Part shown: positions 44,961 through 56,356 of the stretch, piece by piece | Layout: every line of letters begins with the position of its first letter | Numbering within the stretch: the first letter of the stretch is position 1 | Assembly (NCBI GenBank): GCA_017165825.1 | Contig: CM029372.1 | Span: 2,114,445 to 2,178,444, forward strand | Reading direction: 5' to 3' | DNA length: 64,000 bases | Source of the DNA: Hepsetus odoe | Lineage: Eukaryota > Chordata > Actinopteri > Characiformes > Hepsetidae | Notes under the pieces: model-generated | What the model saw: the letters and a program-made list of their open reading frames with translations, nothing else | The model's database searches: none | What the model was told of the DNA's origin: nothing | Position numbers and translations under genes: made by a program

Positions 44961-47900
44961 GTTTGGACAGAAAGAGTGAAGCTGGTGGCAAAACCAGCCC
45001 CCAACAGTCAGAGGCCTGTCACAATAATCTCCCAAACACACCCACACCTTACACTTTTCTCCAGGGATTAGTGTCTCATACGCTTTCCACCTTAATCAGG
45101 CTGCTAAAATCACAAACAAACTTAGTGTCATGACTTGGCTCCGACGGTTTTGTGGTGTATCGTTAGGACTGATGTTTTGGTTAAACTTGGGTGGTTATAG
45201 TGACAAAGTGACAGCAGAAAGTAATCTGCGTTTACACTTTAATTTCAGTTATTAAAAGGGGAATATTCCCTGAGTTTTTGCAGCACTTCAGTGATTGAAA
45301 TGTACAAGAAGTGTCTAAGAGTTGTTTTATAAAAATATCAGATTTCCTTCTTGGTTGTGTGAATAGGATTTGGGTGACACGATGTAAAAGTGATCAGTAT
45401 AAACTTCAAACATTGTATATAAATAATAATTTCAAACTTTAAAAACTTTACAAATTCAGCCAGGTTGTCACAGTTTTTGAGAGTGAAGTGAAATAATCTC
45501 GCGAACTGCTTCTAAGACTGAAAGTGAAAGTGACTTTTCTTGTCACTGTGAAACACAGCGGTCCATAAGGAAATCACATCTCTGCATTTTACCCACACAT
45601 TTGAGCAGCAGGGGGCAGCTATTGAAAGTGCTCAGGGAGCAGTGATGGGGACAGTACCTTGCTCAAGGGTACCTCAAGGCAACCTGCTGGTCTGTGCAGT
45701 GACAAACAAATTTATCATCCAAATTTACTCCTGAACCTACTAGTGTCTTACTAGTTTGTTTTTTTTTTGTTTTTTTTTTAAAAATGATTTAATATTTAAT
45801 AAATCTGTTTCTTTATGGCATTTGGCGGTTTTAGTTTCTAGACAAATGGTTCCTTTGCAATCAAACCATGTGGAAAAACTTTATTTATTTATGTAAAGAT
45901 TTATTTTAAAAAAGTAAACATTTTTCCACTTTACATTTTTCCAGATGGCTTAATGATCAGAGTAAAATTTCAATTTTTCTCTATTTATCATGGATGTGAC
46001 TGACACTAAGATGCTAAGTGTTTTAAATGCACATCATATCATTGTTAGAGCGGTGAATAAGTCTCTCAGAGATTCAGTAAGCATGGGGCTTACTCTGATG
46101 CTGGAACTGTAATGTGTGTAAACATTGGAAACTAGATTTGAGATTGATCCTGCCCCATGTCCTAATAAATATACACAGAATGAAAATGTCCTGTTCAGTA
46201 ACTATTGTCTTTCCCACCTTCATTTCAGCCACTGCTCTCCCCCTTTCTGCACTGCGCCTTGTGGTGCCACCCCTGCGACTGATGTCAGCGTTCTTGTGGC
46301 AAGTGGTTCAGCGGCACAATGTAACACAATATGGAAAATTTGAGCAGTTTGTTATGATGGTTTCAGAAACAGTTCCAGACATCATGAGTCAAAGCTTGGT
46401 TAATAAACTGATTTTTCACCTTCGGAAAAAGGTAAACTTCAGGCACATTGCATGGAATACATTGCTTTTGGAATTCTGGGAAAATGTGTTAACATTTTCT
46501 TTACCGGTGTGACAGTTTCAAAAAAGTTTCTTTTTACCTGTCAAGTTTTGTGTTGATTTTATTTATTTATTTAATTTTTTTAAATTTATTTATTTATTTT
46601 TTTAATTTTGTCCTACAGGTGATTTTAGAGCTCTGCCTTAAGGACAAAACACCAGATGTGTGGATAATTCAAGCACATTTGGACACTCTTCGCAATCTCA
46701 CTCATGGAGTAGGTCAAATTTAATATAAATTTTAAGTTAAATGAAATGAGTAGGCCTGTTACAATCATGAAATGTTCCATTACCTAAATTGGCATACAAA
46801 CAATTGCAAAAATATCAATAGCCTTTCTTTTGTTTGTTGCATGGTGTATTTGCCCAAAATGGCCAATTAACTTTACTTCCTAACTTGATACCTTCGATTC
46901 CAATTTTTACAGCTCTACTAAATGCATACATTCCTCTCCTCTGTGCTCTCAACTAATTGAGGCACAGTGCGGAGTTTGAATTTGTCATTTTTGTTACCAT
47001 GCTGATTTATTTATATTAACACCATGATTTATTTATTCATTTACTTATTACCTAAGCCACTTATCCTAATCTGGGTTGCAAGGGCATCTGTCCCCTGGCT
47101 GGACAGGCTGAACTGGTCACCAGTACTTCACAGGACAGACAAACACAATTCCACACATTTACATACATGACTTTGCTAGTTCTATGATGTGTCTGCCCCC
47201 CCCCCCCCCCCCCAAATTAAGAAACCTAGTTAACATTCTACTTGTTGCTATTGCTAATAATTGTGACAGGTCTAAATGAGAGTTGTTTTTGATCAAACTG
47301 TCATTTTGTAAATTTCTTTGGATGTTTTAGTGCAATGATGTGGAAAGTGAAATCATGAATACCAAATTCATAGCGATGATCCATAACATTTTGGAAGACA
47401 CAGCTAAGCGAGAAAGCTTTCTTCAGGTAAGAAATGTAAAAATAATTTTTTCTTTCATAAATTATTCAGCCTTTTCTTGTCAAGCTTTTGACATTTTTCT
47501 TATTCTTACATTTTGCCCATTTTATGAAGCCCATAAATTGTCTCTTCAGAATGTGCTTCCGGTAGAGTTTGGTTCTTCCTTTGATGCTGTACTGCAGAGC
47601 TTAGCATGGGAGTTCCTGAAACGAGTGGATGAACTTCTGCCGGTGCCAAACCTCAAAGAGGTGTGGGTCATTTAGTTCTTCTCTACAGGAGCTCTTGTTA
47701 TTATTGTTTAAAGGTATGCTTCTGTATATGTATATTCTACATTTCCTCAGACAGTGACATGGCTATGCGGTGGCCTGTCTGCCATGGAGGATATAGTGCA
47801 GCCACTCTCTGACCCAGCAGAACTAAGGGATGTGCTACAACACTTTAGAAACAAGAGGAATATCAACCAAAACGGTAGGTCTCTGTGAATTATGAACGGG

Positions 47901-49823
47901 CAGTAGCACTTTACCTCACACCACTCTTGTGCATTATAGCTGTGATGCAAAGAAACTGTGTAGTGCTTCACTCTTTATGTCTAAAACATTGACTTACCTT
48001 CAATAAAGCAAGCTTATCCACACAGGTATAACTCAGGGTGACTCAAACAGTTCTAATATTCTTATTAGATTGGTGTATTCTTACAGTAGAGTTCTATTTT
48101 GACAGCACTGATCCATGCAGCAAATGAAGTTGTTTGCTTGTCAGCTGATGGAGGGCAGATCTTGCCTTCTGCATCTCTTGAACAAGAGGCAGTTGAACCC
48201 ATCGATACCCATTCAATTGCACCAGTGATCTCGCATCCCCCAGCTGTTGCACAAGAGGCTATCATCATTTCCCAGGGGATGACTGAAAACCAAACGGAGT
48301 CAGAGTGTGCTGCTGCTGCTATATTGAGCCCTGCCCCTAGTGACACAGAGGAGGTAGAACCTTTGGTGGAGAACATGGTGATGGCGAACGCAGTTGGGGA
48401 AGAGGGTGAACTACAAGAGGACACCATTTATCAAGAAAACAACACTGGGATATGTGAAGTCCAGCAAATCTACCTAACAGCAGATGGGTCTACTGTCATC
48501 GTCTCTGAGCTGGAAAATGGTGGTGAGGAAGCCACTCAGCTGCAGTTTCTGGAACAACCAGTGGAGACAGTGGAGACTCCTGATATACGGGAAATAAGTA
48601 TTGAGGAGTGGATTTCAGAAATGGCTGGAAAAGTGATTTCAATTCCAGCCTTGAACCCTGCCTCTCCTGTAGAGGTTGTTGCAGAGGAGTCAGCATATGT
48701 TCCCATCATTGAAAGACCACCATCTATAAAGACCATCATTAATAGGAAAAGTACACCCACTCAGGCAATGACAAGTTCAACAGAAATGACACTACCAGCT
48801 AAGTCTCCGGTGAAGCAAGAGACAGGTGAAAGGAAGCACGTGTGTCGTGTATGCAAAAAAGAGTTCCGTTATGATTGCCAGCTGAAGAACCACATGCGCA
48901 CACACACGGGCGAGAGGCCATTCCATTGTTCAGACTGTGGCAAAAGCTTCAGGTGTCTCAGTTTTCTGTCAAATCACATCAAAACACACTCGCTTGCAAG
49001 GCCCTTTAAATGTGTGCTGTGTACGAAGACTTTCCGCAAAAGAGCGGACCTCATTAAGCACATTCGTGTGCACACTGGCGAGAAGCCGTACATGTGCAAC
49101 ATCTGTGGGAAAAGCTTTTCACAGGCCTCGTACTTGAAGATCCACCACGAGTGCCACACATCGGAAAACCTCCATCAGTGTCCTCACTGTGATAAATGTT
49201 TCCCGACTGCATTCAAACTGTCAATTCATGCCCGGTATCACTCCATGGCACGATCATACCAGTGCAATGTTTGTGGCAAAAGCTTCATCTATGCCAGTCT
49301 GCTGAAGAGGCACAAAGGGTATCATGTAGGAGAGCGCAAGTACCTGTGCTCTTTATGTGGCAAGTCCTTTGTATATATGTTTGATTTAAAGAAGCATCAG
49401 CGCAACCATGACAAACCTCGCATGCAGATCCCTTGCACCCTCTGCCATAAGACGTTTGCTGGGCCCGAGATGTTGCGTTGCCACATGCGCATCCACACAG
49501 GGGAGAGGCCCTTCAGCTGCAAGGTGTGCGGTAAGGCCTTCTCCCAGATTGGCAACATGAAGAGACATGAGCGCGTGCACACGGGCGAGCGGCCGTTCAC
49601 CTGCAAGGAATGCGGAAAGACCTACAAGCACTCGTCCCACCTGAAAACACACATGCTGGATCACACAGGCGAACGGCCCTGGCAGTGCTCCCAATGTGGC
49701 AAGAGCTTTAAGTTCTCTGCACCGCTTAAGAAACACGAGCGGTCTCACCTGGTGGAACGAGGGGACCATAAGCGTAGCGACCAAACTCGTGGACGCAAGA
49801 GAGGTGAAACACAAAACCTCTAA
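44887..49823 (+). CDS. TIN2-like N-terminal domain fused to eleven C2H2 zinc fingers
   Basis: Exons: 44887-44920, 46229-46431, 46619-46708, 47331-47426, 47550-47660, 47751-47874, 48106-49823. Phases join exactly, giving 791 residues. Residues about 15-215 (exons 2-6) resemble the TERF1-interacting nuclear factor 2 N-terminal domain: LRLVVPPLRLMSAFLWQVVQ, LVNKLIFHLRKKVILELCL. A long acidic linker follows (exon 7 start, with VETPDIREISIEEWISEMAG). Eleven C2H2 fingers then run from about residue 465 to 770: CRVCKKEF, CSDCGKSF ... CSQCGKSF, several joined by TGERPF linkers. Likely a nuclear DNA-binding protein. The N-terminal domain suggests protein docking, possibly telomere-related, but that is inference. 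The C-terminal tail is basic. AATAAA follows near 50079. No KRAB, BTB or SCAN domain is present. Confidence 0.88.
45518..45700 (-). repeat. SINE family B copy in the zinc-finger gene intron 1
   Basis: Minus-strand: GAAAGTGAAAGTGACTTTTC, TTGTCACTGTGAAACACAGC, GCAGGGGGCAGCTATTGAAA, ACCTTGCTCAAGGGTACC. The head is missing. Confidence 0.8.
47050..47165 (-). repeat. SINE family C fragment
   Basis: Minus-strand: CTAAGCCACTTATCCTAATC and CTGGACAGGCTGAACTGGTC. A run of C lies at 47194-47213. Both are in intron 3 of the zinc-finger gene. Confidence 0.5.
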
Positions 49824-50944
49824 CAAAGTGCACGTGAATGGTTTTGTTAGCTTGCTTGATCTGACTGTACCAGACCTTTCTGTAGAGTTAAATTCCTCTT
49901 CAATTGTGGTTACAATCTGAAACCGTGCAAATAAGAGCAAGTTTCTTGTAGGGAATCCCACAAAGAGGTAGAGATTGACAAATGGAGATAAGGGGGATGA
50001 AAGTGTCTAGCAAATACACACAGTTGTGTGCCCTGTAATCCTGAAGCACCATTACTTTGATACATGATATGTATCTTAAATAAAATCCTGTCTCTTTACT
50101 CTGTCATTTATACATGGGAGTTACTGGACAGGTATATAGTTGTATGCTCAAAGTACTTACCAGTTATGAGCATGATAGAAATTTGTTGAAATATTCAGCA
50201 GATTCTTTATTAGTGAGTGCTTTAATAGATATATATTTTCTTACATAAAATAATGCAATTTACAATAAAATTTGTTTCACTGGAACCATTTTCTTGGACA
50301 GTCTTCTATTTGGGAGCTCATGTACTAATTCTCATTTCTGAATGTTCCAACAGTATCTGTTGGTTATTATTGAGAAGTGATTGGATATTCTGTTCCAGGA
50401 GATGTGATAAGAATTAGTAAATGTCACTGAACTTGGAGGTGTTCACCCAATGTTACCTGAAGTTAAATTATTCTGTTATACAAGTTTATAAATAAACATT
50501 GAATGTTTAATGTTCTTTTTGACATTTAAATTTCTTGAAAATAGTGCAAATAGTTGGATATCAACTTGTCACTCATGGAGTATGAGTTTAAACCATGTTT
50601 TTGTTTTTCTTTCAATAAATTATTGCATCAGAAGTACAGTTGCAGTTCTTGCTGAGACTACTGCAGTGGAAATAAATGCCAGTGGAAAATATAGTGTAAT
50701 AGTGCAATACATTTTTTTTCCCCTTGTTTTCATACTTTTTATTTTGCTTACGTGATATGTGAACAGACACGGCCCTTTAGGGAGCACACCTGTGTCTACA
50801 CTCATTGACCATGTTTTCAGCTCCACTTACCATACAGGTTTACTTAGATGGTAATTCAGCTTTTCCTCTTGGACAGGCATTTTCCTTTTTCTTGCAGAGG
50901 TTTCAACCCAGCACCAAGCTTCTGTTTTCTTTGCATTAATTTAC
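49824..50944. other. Zinc-finger gene 3' UTR and flank
   Basis: The likely polyadenylation signal is AATAAA at about 50079-50084; others follow near 50260 and 50490. No further gene recognised. Confidence 0.45.
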
Positions 50945-51088
50945 ACACATTGCAGCTGGAGGCAGCCCTACATCCAGTCCCTGGGGAGCAGTGTTGGGGA
51001 TGGTACCTTGTTCAAGGGTACTGAGCTGGGACTTGAACCCACAAACTTTCAGTGGTCTTGTCCCAAACTACTAGGTCTCTGCTGTCCC
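50945..51088 (-). repeat. SINE family B fragment
   Basis: Minus-strand, diverged: GCAGCTGGAGGCAGCCCTAC, GGTACCTTGTTCAAGGGTAC, GGGACTTGAACCCAC and CTACTAGGTCTCTGCTGTCC. Confidence 0.6.
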
Positions 51089-51236
51089 AGACTTTCAGTA
51101 CTTAAGACAAAGTCTTAATGAACAGGAAAAAATAGTTTCAGCACTAGTATAAATATAAATAGAGCTACAAAACATGATTAAACTTTATTACATTGCTTGT
51201 CTGTTTTCCTCAGCAATTGGTCAAGTAAATGCGTGG

Positions 51237-51530
51237 GCCATGGTGGCACAGTGGGTAGGGTTGTTTGCTTCCCAGGTGGGATAGTCCAGGTCCTTTCTGT
51301 GTGAATTTTGCATGTTCTCCGTGTCTGCATGGTTTTCCACCAGGAGCTCCATTTTCTTCAAACCATACAAAGACATGCACGTCTGGCAGATTGGTTAAAT
51401 TGCCCACGTGTGTGTGTGTGTGTTTGTCTGTGTCCCTACTTGTCTTACTTGGTCTGGCAATCTGTCCAGGGTGTTTCTTTGCCTTTTGCCATGTGAGACC
51501 CTAATTAGGACAAGCAGCTCAGAAAAAGTG
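51237..51530 (+). repeat. SINE family C copy
   Basis: GCCATGGTGGCACAGTGGGT head, GTCCTTTCTGTGTGAATTTT, GCATGTTCTCCGTGTCTGCA, GCAATCTGTCCAGGGTGTTT, then ATTAGGACAAGCAGCTCAGA. A short TG run is inside. Confidence 0.75.
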
Positions 51531-52804
51531 TAAGAGTAAAAGCGCCAGGCCAAAGACATAATTTGCAACATATTTTAGTAGACAAAATATTGATACTTTT
51601 TCATTGTCATAGTATAAACACCTCAAAAATAAAAATGTAATTAAAAATTTCAGTTTTTGTCAATGCTGCAGAGAAGAGTTACTGCTGAGGGGAGAAGAGC
51701 TGTGGGTTGCTGACCCCTGGATTTAACAATAACTGCAGAGCCTCAGTCTTTTACTATAAACACAAATATTAACACTTTTTTTTTAAACAAACTACTTTAT
51801 TACAAAATGTGGTCATTAACAGAAAGAAGAAAAAAAAATCAAACCAAGTTTAAACATGTAGTCATATGCAGTGTTGTCTTTTGCAGATTTTTGTCACAAT
51901 TTATTTTTGCAATTTAGACGGGAAACAGTGAAGACAAATGTTTTAGCACCGAACAATAATTCTACATTACAGCACAAAAAAATGACAGCTTAATATAAAA
52001 CTTCAGGGGGTTTTCCATACTTGATTAAACATAATGCAGTGTTGAACTCTGAAAAATTGTTACTTTCTGAAATTATCTCCTTGTACATTCTATTCTTTGT
52101 TACAGCAGTTATTCAGGGATTCTGCAAAGATTGGCTGTTAGAACAAATGTGCATTACCATCATTCCCCTTAAAACAGTTTTGGTAGGTTATCCTTCCTTA
52201 TTATGCCTGTTAAATCTAAGCCTAATTCCCAGGTCTTAGTACACTTATGAACAAATCAAATGGGACTTTAAAACATACACAAATTTTTAATCATGTGATA
52301 TCTGTCCCAATAAACGCACGTATAACTAATTCTATCTATATGTAGGAAGTGTCCTATACTCTCCTCCAAGTGACTTAGCTCTCTTAGGAAATGTACTTTG
52401 TCTACTTACTGGCAGTAAGGAAGAAGAGTGGTGAACAATTAGCTGCTAGAAACAGATGGACACTTTACAGACATACGAATACAAAAAAAATAGCAAAATT
52501 TCCCCACAGCATAAAGTCAGTATTCAATAATTTCAATAATTTTTTTACATTTTATTTCATTTCTGCATTTTTTTTGTGGGGGGGGGGCTTAGTCTTAACC
52601 TACCTTGTTAACACTCCTACCTCTCAGCCCAGCACTGGCTGTTTATAGGTGATATATATCAGAAAAAGAATACAGGTACAGGAATATTAGAAAGAACTGT
52701 TCTAATATGAGCTAAAAACAAAATCTAAACTTATTTAGGAAAAACATCCCTGCCTTTAGACATGTGTAAACAAGATCCCATACCAGAATCATAAGGGATC
52801 AGCT
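51531..52804. other. Spacer before the APEX1 3' end
   Basis: AT-rich. The part nearest 52804 is probably the APEX1 3' UTR (minus strand). A G-run is near 52577-52588. No other gene recognised. Confidence 0.4.
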
Positions 52805-55124
52805 CTACACAACCAGATGCAGGGTAATGGGGCAATGGTCGCTTCCCATGGCTGTGTTACGAATCTTGCTGTCACACAAACCTGGGAGCAAGGCGGAAGA
52901 CAACAAAAAGTAGTCCAGCCGCCAACCCACATTCTTGCCCCGTGAGTTCATCATGTAGGTCCAGAATGTGTAGGCACTGGTCTGCTCTGGATATAGCTCC
53001 CTGAAGCTATCAGTGAAACCAGCAGCCAGCAGCTGGCTAAAGCCCTCACGCTCGTCAGGAGTGAAACCCGCATTCTTGCGGTTGCCTTTTGGGTTCTTCA
53101 GGTCAATTTCCTGATGTGCCACATTGAGGTCACCACAGAGCACCAAGGGCTTACGCTTATCCAGATCGCTTAGGTAGGTGCGGAAGTCCACATCCCAGGT
53201 CTTGCGGTAGTCAAGGCGGACCAACCCACGCCCAGCGTTGGGCACATAGGCCGTGACCAGGAAAAAGGACGGGAACTCAGCAGTGATCACTCGGCCTTCT
53301 TTGTCATGCTCTACTTTACCTGCAGAGGGGAACAGTTGGAAGGAATGCCAATTTTCTGCTAATAATTACAATAATTACTTCAATTATATTAATCAAACTA
53401 TGTCCACCAGCTATCCACTTCATTAAACACATGACCTTTTGGCCCTCATTGGAGATATAAAGTTATTGATACACGTAACAGTGTCTCAATACTTTTCTAA
53501 GTATATTATGATTCCATTAGTTACTCTGGAACATTGATCAGCTGCAGGTTTCATAAAATGAGTTTACTGCAGAGCGGAATGTGTACAGTTTTTGAAATTA
53601 TTTTTAAAAGTGGCTCTGGCTTAATTCCAATTCATTCAAAGAATAAATAATATTTTAGATATACAGAACCGTTTAATAAACTTAAAAAGAAAATACCAAA
53701 GAAGTATACAGAGTGTCAAACTGAGGGGATGCCTGGTGTGCACATCTACTGTGATGCAGCAACAAGATACAAGGCTAAAAATAAACATAAATAAATTCTT
53801 TTGAAAAAGGAACAGGACAGGATGGAAAGAGGAAATGACATTTTAACAATATGATACCCATTAAAATATTCTGAAATGGCCAATCCCCGACTGGGTGTCA
53901 CAATGAAGTTCGGCACAAAATTCAAAACAGCAGCTCCAACAGCCAATATATGATCTAGCTGCACTTCAGAACCCTATTGTAGCCTGACCGTTCATATTAT
54001 TCATGACTGGAAGTTGTGCAGTGTGTGTCTCAAAACCTTTTTTTTTTTTTATCTGAGGAACATGCTTGACTCATTAAATCTAAGGTTCTAAAGGCTAAAT
54101 ACATCTAAAGGCTATATACATTCTGAAATGTTTATTTCGTCATGGTGTTTTTAAACCGCAAACTCAAAATTCTTGATGAGCTTTCATGCTTTGTAGAACT
54201 GCACACTTAATTGGTCATTATTTTTTTACTTTTATTTTGTATGAGTATTTTATTAACAAAAAACTTTATTATCTATTTATACAACATGAGAAAGAATTAT
54301 GAAAAGATTGAAGAATCAGGATCCTGGCTGAAAAATTTATGGAATGTTTACCATCTACTTAATATATTCCATATATTAAGGTTTATCTATTGAAGTGGCT
54401 TGTCTTTGTATTTAATGCTTTAGCAGCACTCACCAATGCCATAGGTGACTTTAATCGGCTCAGTCTTGCACAGCATGGCTACTCCACTGTAGCCCTCTTT
54501 ATCTTCTGAACCTGCCCAGTACTTATGTGGATACTCAGGCATAGAAGTGATCTCTGCTGGCAGGGCTTTCTCAGCACACTTGGTTTCCTGAAGACAGAGC
54601 ACATCTGGAGCCTCCTGTCGCACCCACTGTAGAGAGCAACAAACATCAAACAAAAAAGGGACATCTAAAATTAATACATTTTCAGTAAGTATTAAAAATG
54701 TAAATGAATGGTGTAGAAAAACTGATCACTTCACAATCCAGATAAGAAAAAAAATTACAAATTATTTTTCTGAAAAATGGTGAAACCAGCACTGATGTTC
54801 TTGATTAAACTCACATCAAGCCCATTCTTCTTAACCCAGGCACGAAGGCCATCCACATTCCAGGAGGTGATCTTCATGTTTGCTGGTCGGCCATCCTTGC
54901 TGGTCAGCTTATCTGGAGGATCCTCATACAAAACTGGAGCCTCTGCTTCCTTTGCCTTCTTTCCCTTCTTTGCTGTGGGCTCTATTACATAAATATAATA
55001 TTGCCAACCATTCCTCTTTTTTTTTTTTTTTAAAGCATAAAAGTTAGGGTGAAAATCACAACCCCTCACCTGTTCCACTGTCGTTCTCTGCAGAAGTCTC
55101 ATTCTTCTTGGCCCTCTTAGACAT
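52805..55124 (-). CDS. apex1: APEX1, apurinic/apyrimidinic endonuclease 1
   Basis: Four minus-strand exons: 55124-55070, 54981-54815, 54626-54434, 53319-52805. Phases join, giving 309 residues (human 318). APEX1 cuts the DNA backbone 5' of abasic sites in base-excision repair. The N-terminus is a lysine-rich nuclear-localisation tail (MSKRAKKNE, PTAKKGKKAKEAEA). The catalytic set is present: Asn in SWNVDGLRAW, Glu in CLQETKC, Tyr in TAYVPNAGRG, Asp/Asn in LCGDLNVAHQEIDL, Asp-His in GSDHCPITL. The position of human Cys65 (redox function) is threonine here (MKITSWNVDG), as reported for zebrafish. OSGEP lies head to head about 1.2 kb away. The introns have normal GT-AG ends. Confidence 0.96.
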
Positions 55125-56356
55125 GCTTCTGCTTCCTCTGCACACAGCACGCACACACAGATACAATCGAGCACCTGCAAGAAGACAGTTACACGCCTTC
55201 AGTCAAAGACTTTACCCCCAAACGGATCTCAAAAACACTTGCTTCATCAAATCAAACCTGCAGGGCTTGACCTCAAAAACTAGCCTCCAACACTCTTACA
55301 CGCCTAGAAAATTAATCCTGATGCTAAGACTGTTTTATTGCCCAGCATTTTTGGTTAAATAATATCATTTTAATGCACTGGAGCACAAGGAACAGGTTTT
55401 TTCTGAGGCCCAATAAACAAGTGTAAACACACTAGCAGCTTAGCTCCAGAAGCTAACGTTAGCTGTTTTAACAGTCTGAATGAATGAGCTCGACACACAA
55501 CAGCAAAACCTGCCTGAAGACGTACTAATAACACAGAGCTGTGAATTAGCGCGTTTAGCTTGTAGTTTTTAACTACAGAACTGAAACAGAGCGTACCAAG
55601 CAGCTCGACGGTAACGCTGAAGATCCGCTGCTCCGCTTGATGACAATAGAGCTGCACATGTTCGTCCACACAAGGCTGACCCGGACACTGCCTGACCAAA
55701 TATACTTCTCACATGCATTTAATCATATACAGATACATGGAATATACACTTATTCGGATGTTACGATCATCCTTTATTTACGTAACTGAATATTATTGCG
55801 TGTCCGTTCAGCTTTTGGTCTGGAGAAATCTGAGGATACCTATGTCCCCGGTGGGACATAAGGTCCTCTCGCACGAATTTAGCAGCTAGCATTGAACGGA
55901 TGAGCTGGTAATTTTAGACACTTTTGTTTTGTTTTGACCGATCTATTAACTTGTGCATTGCCATATTTTATATGAGGGGTCTTTGCTGGGAGCTAGGTTT
56001 TAAAGAAAACTTTTATTTTTCATTGGTTCATCCTTTAATTCTGTTTCAGTATTAAGTTAGGCTCTTATAAGAATGAGCAAAATAGGTCTGCAGGGTTCAG
56101 AGACTATGCAAGTTTGATTGCAATGAAGTGTAACACCTCCAGCAAGACACACATTTATGTCATGTCCATGTGATCTAAGTTTGTTCAGAAAATGGTCCTC
56201 TTAGGACATTCTATCTGTTCAACCGATCCGTTTGAACTTCATGTCACTGTTGATCCATGCAGATCCATGTCTGTCTTACATACTGTTCACCAAAGTTATT
56301 AACTGAAGATGTGCTGTGTATAAATAAATGATCTGAATCTTGTTTCAGTGGCAGGC
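55125..56356. promoter_or_regulatory. Shared APEX1/OSGEP intergenic promoter region
   Basis: The two start codons point away from each other across about 1.2 kb. OSGEP's first coding exon starts at a splice acceptor (TGTTTCAG before 56349), so it has an upstream untranslated exon in this interval. APEX1 5' UTR also lies here. No TATA box stands out, and I could not place either transcript start. Confidence 0.5.

Noticed and set aside
48065..49961. Minus-strand frames of up to 191 codons opposite the zinc-finger exon
   Set aside because: Antisense shadows of the C2H2 repeats, with no start context or family match.
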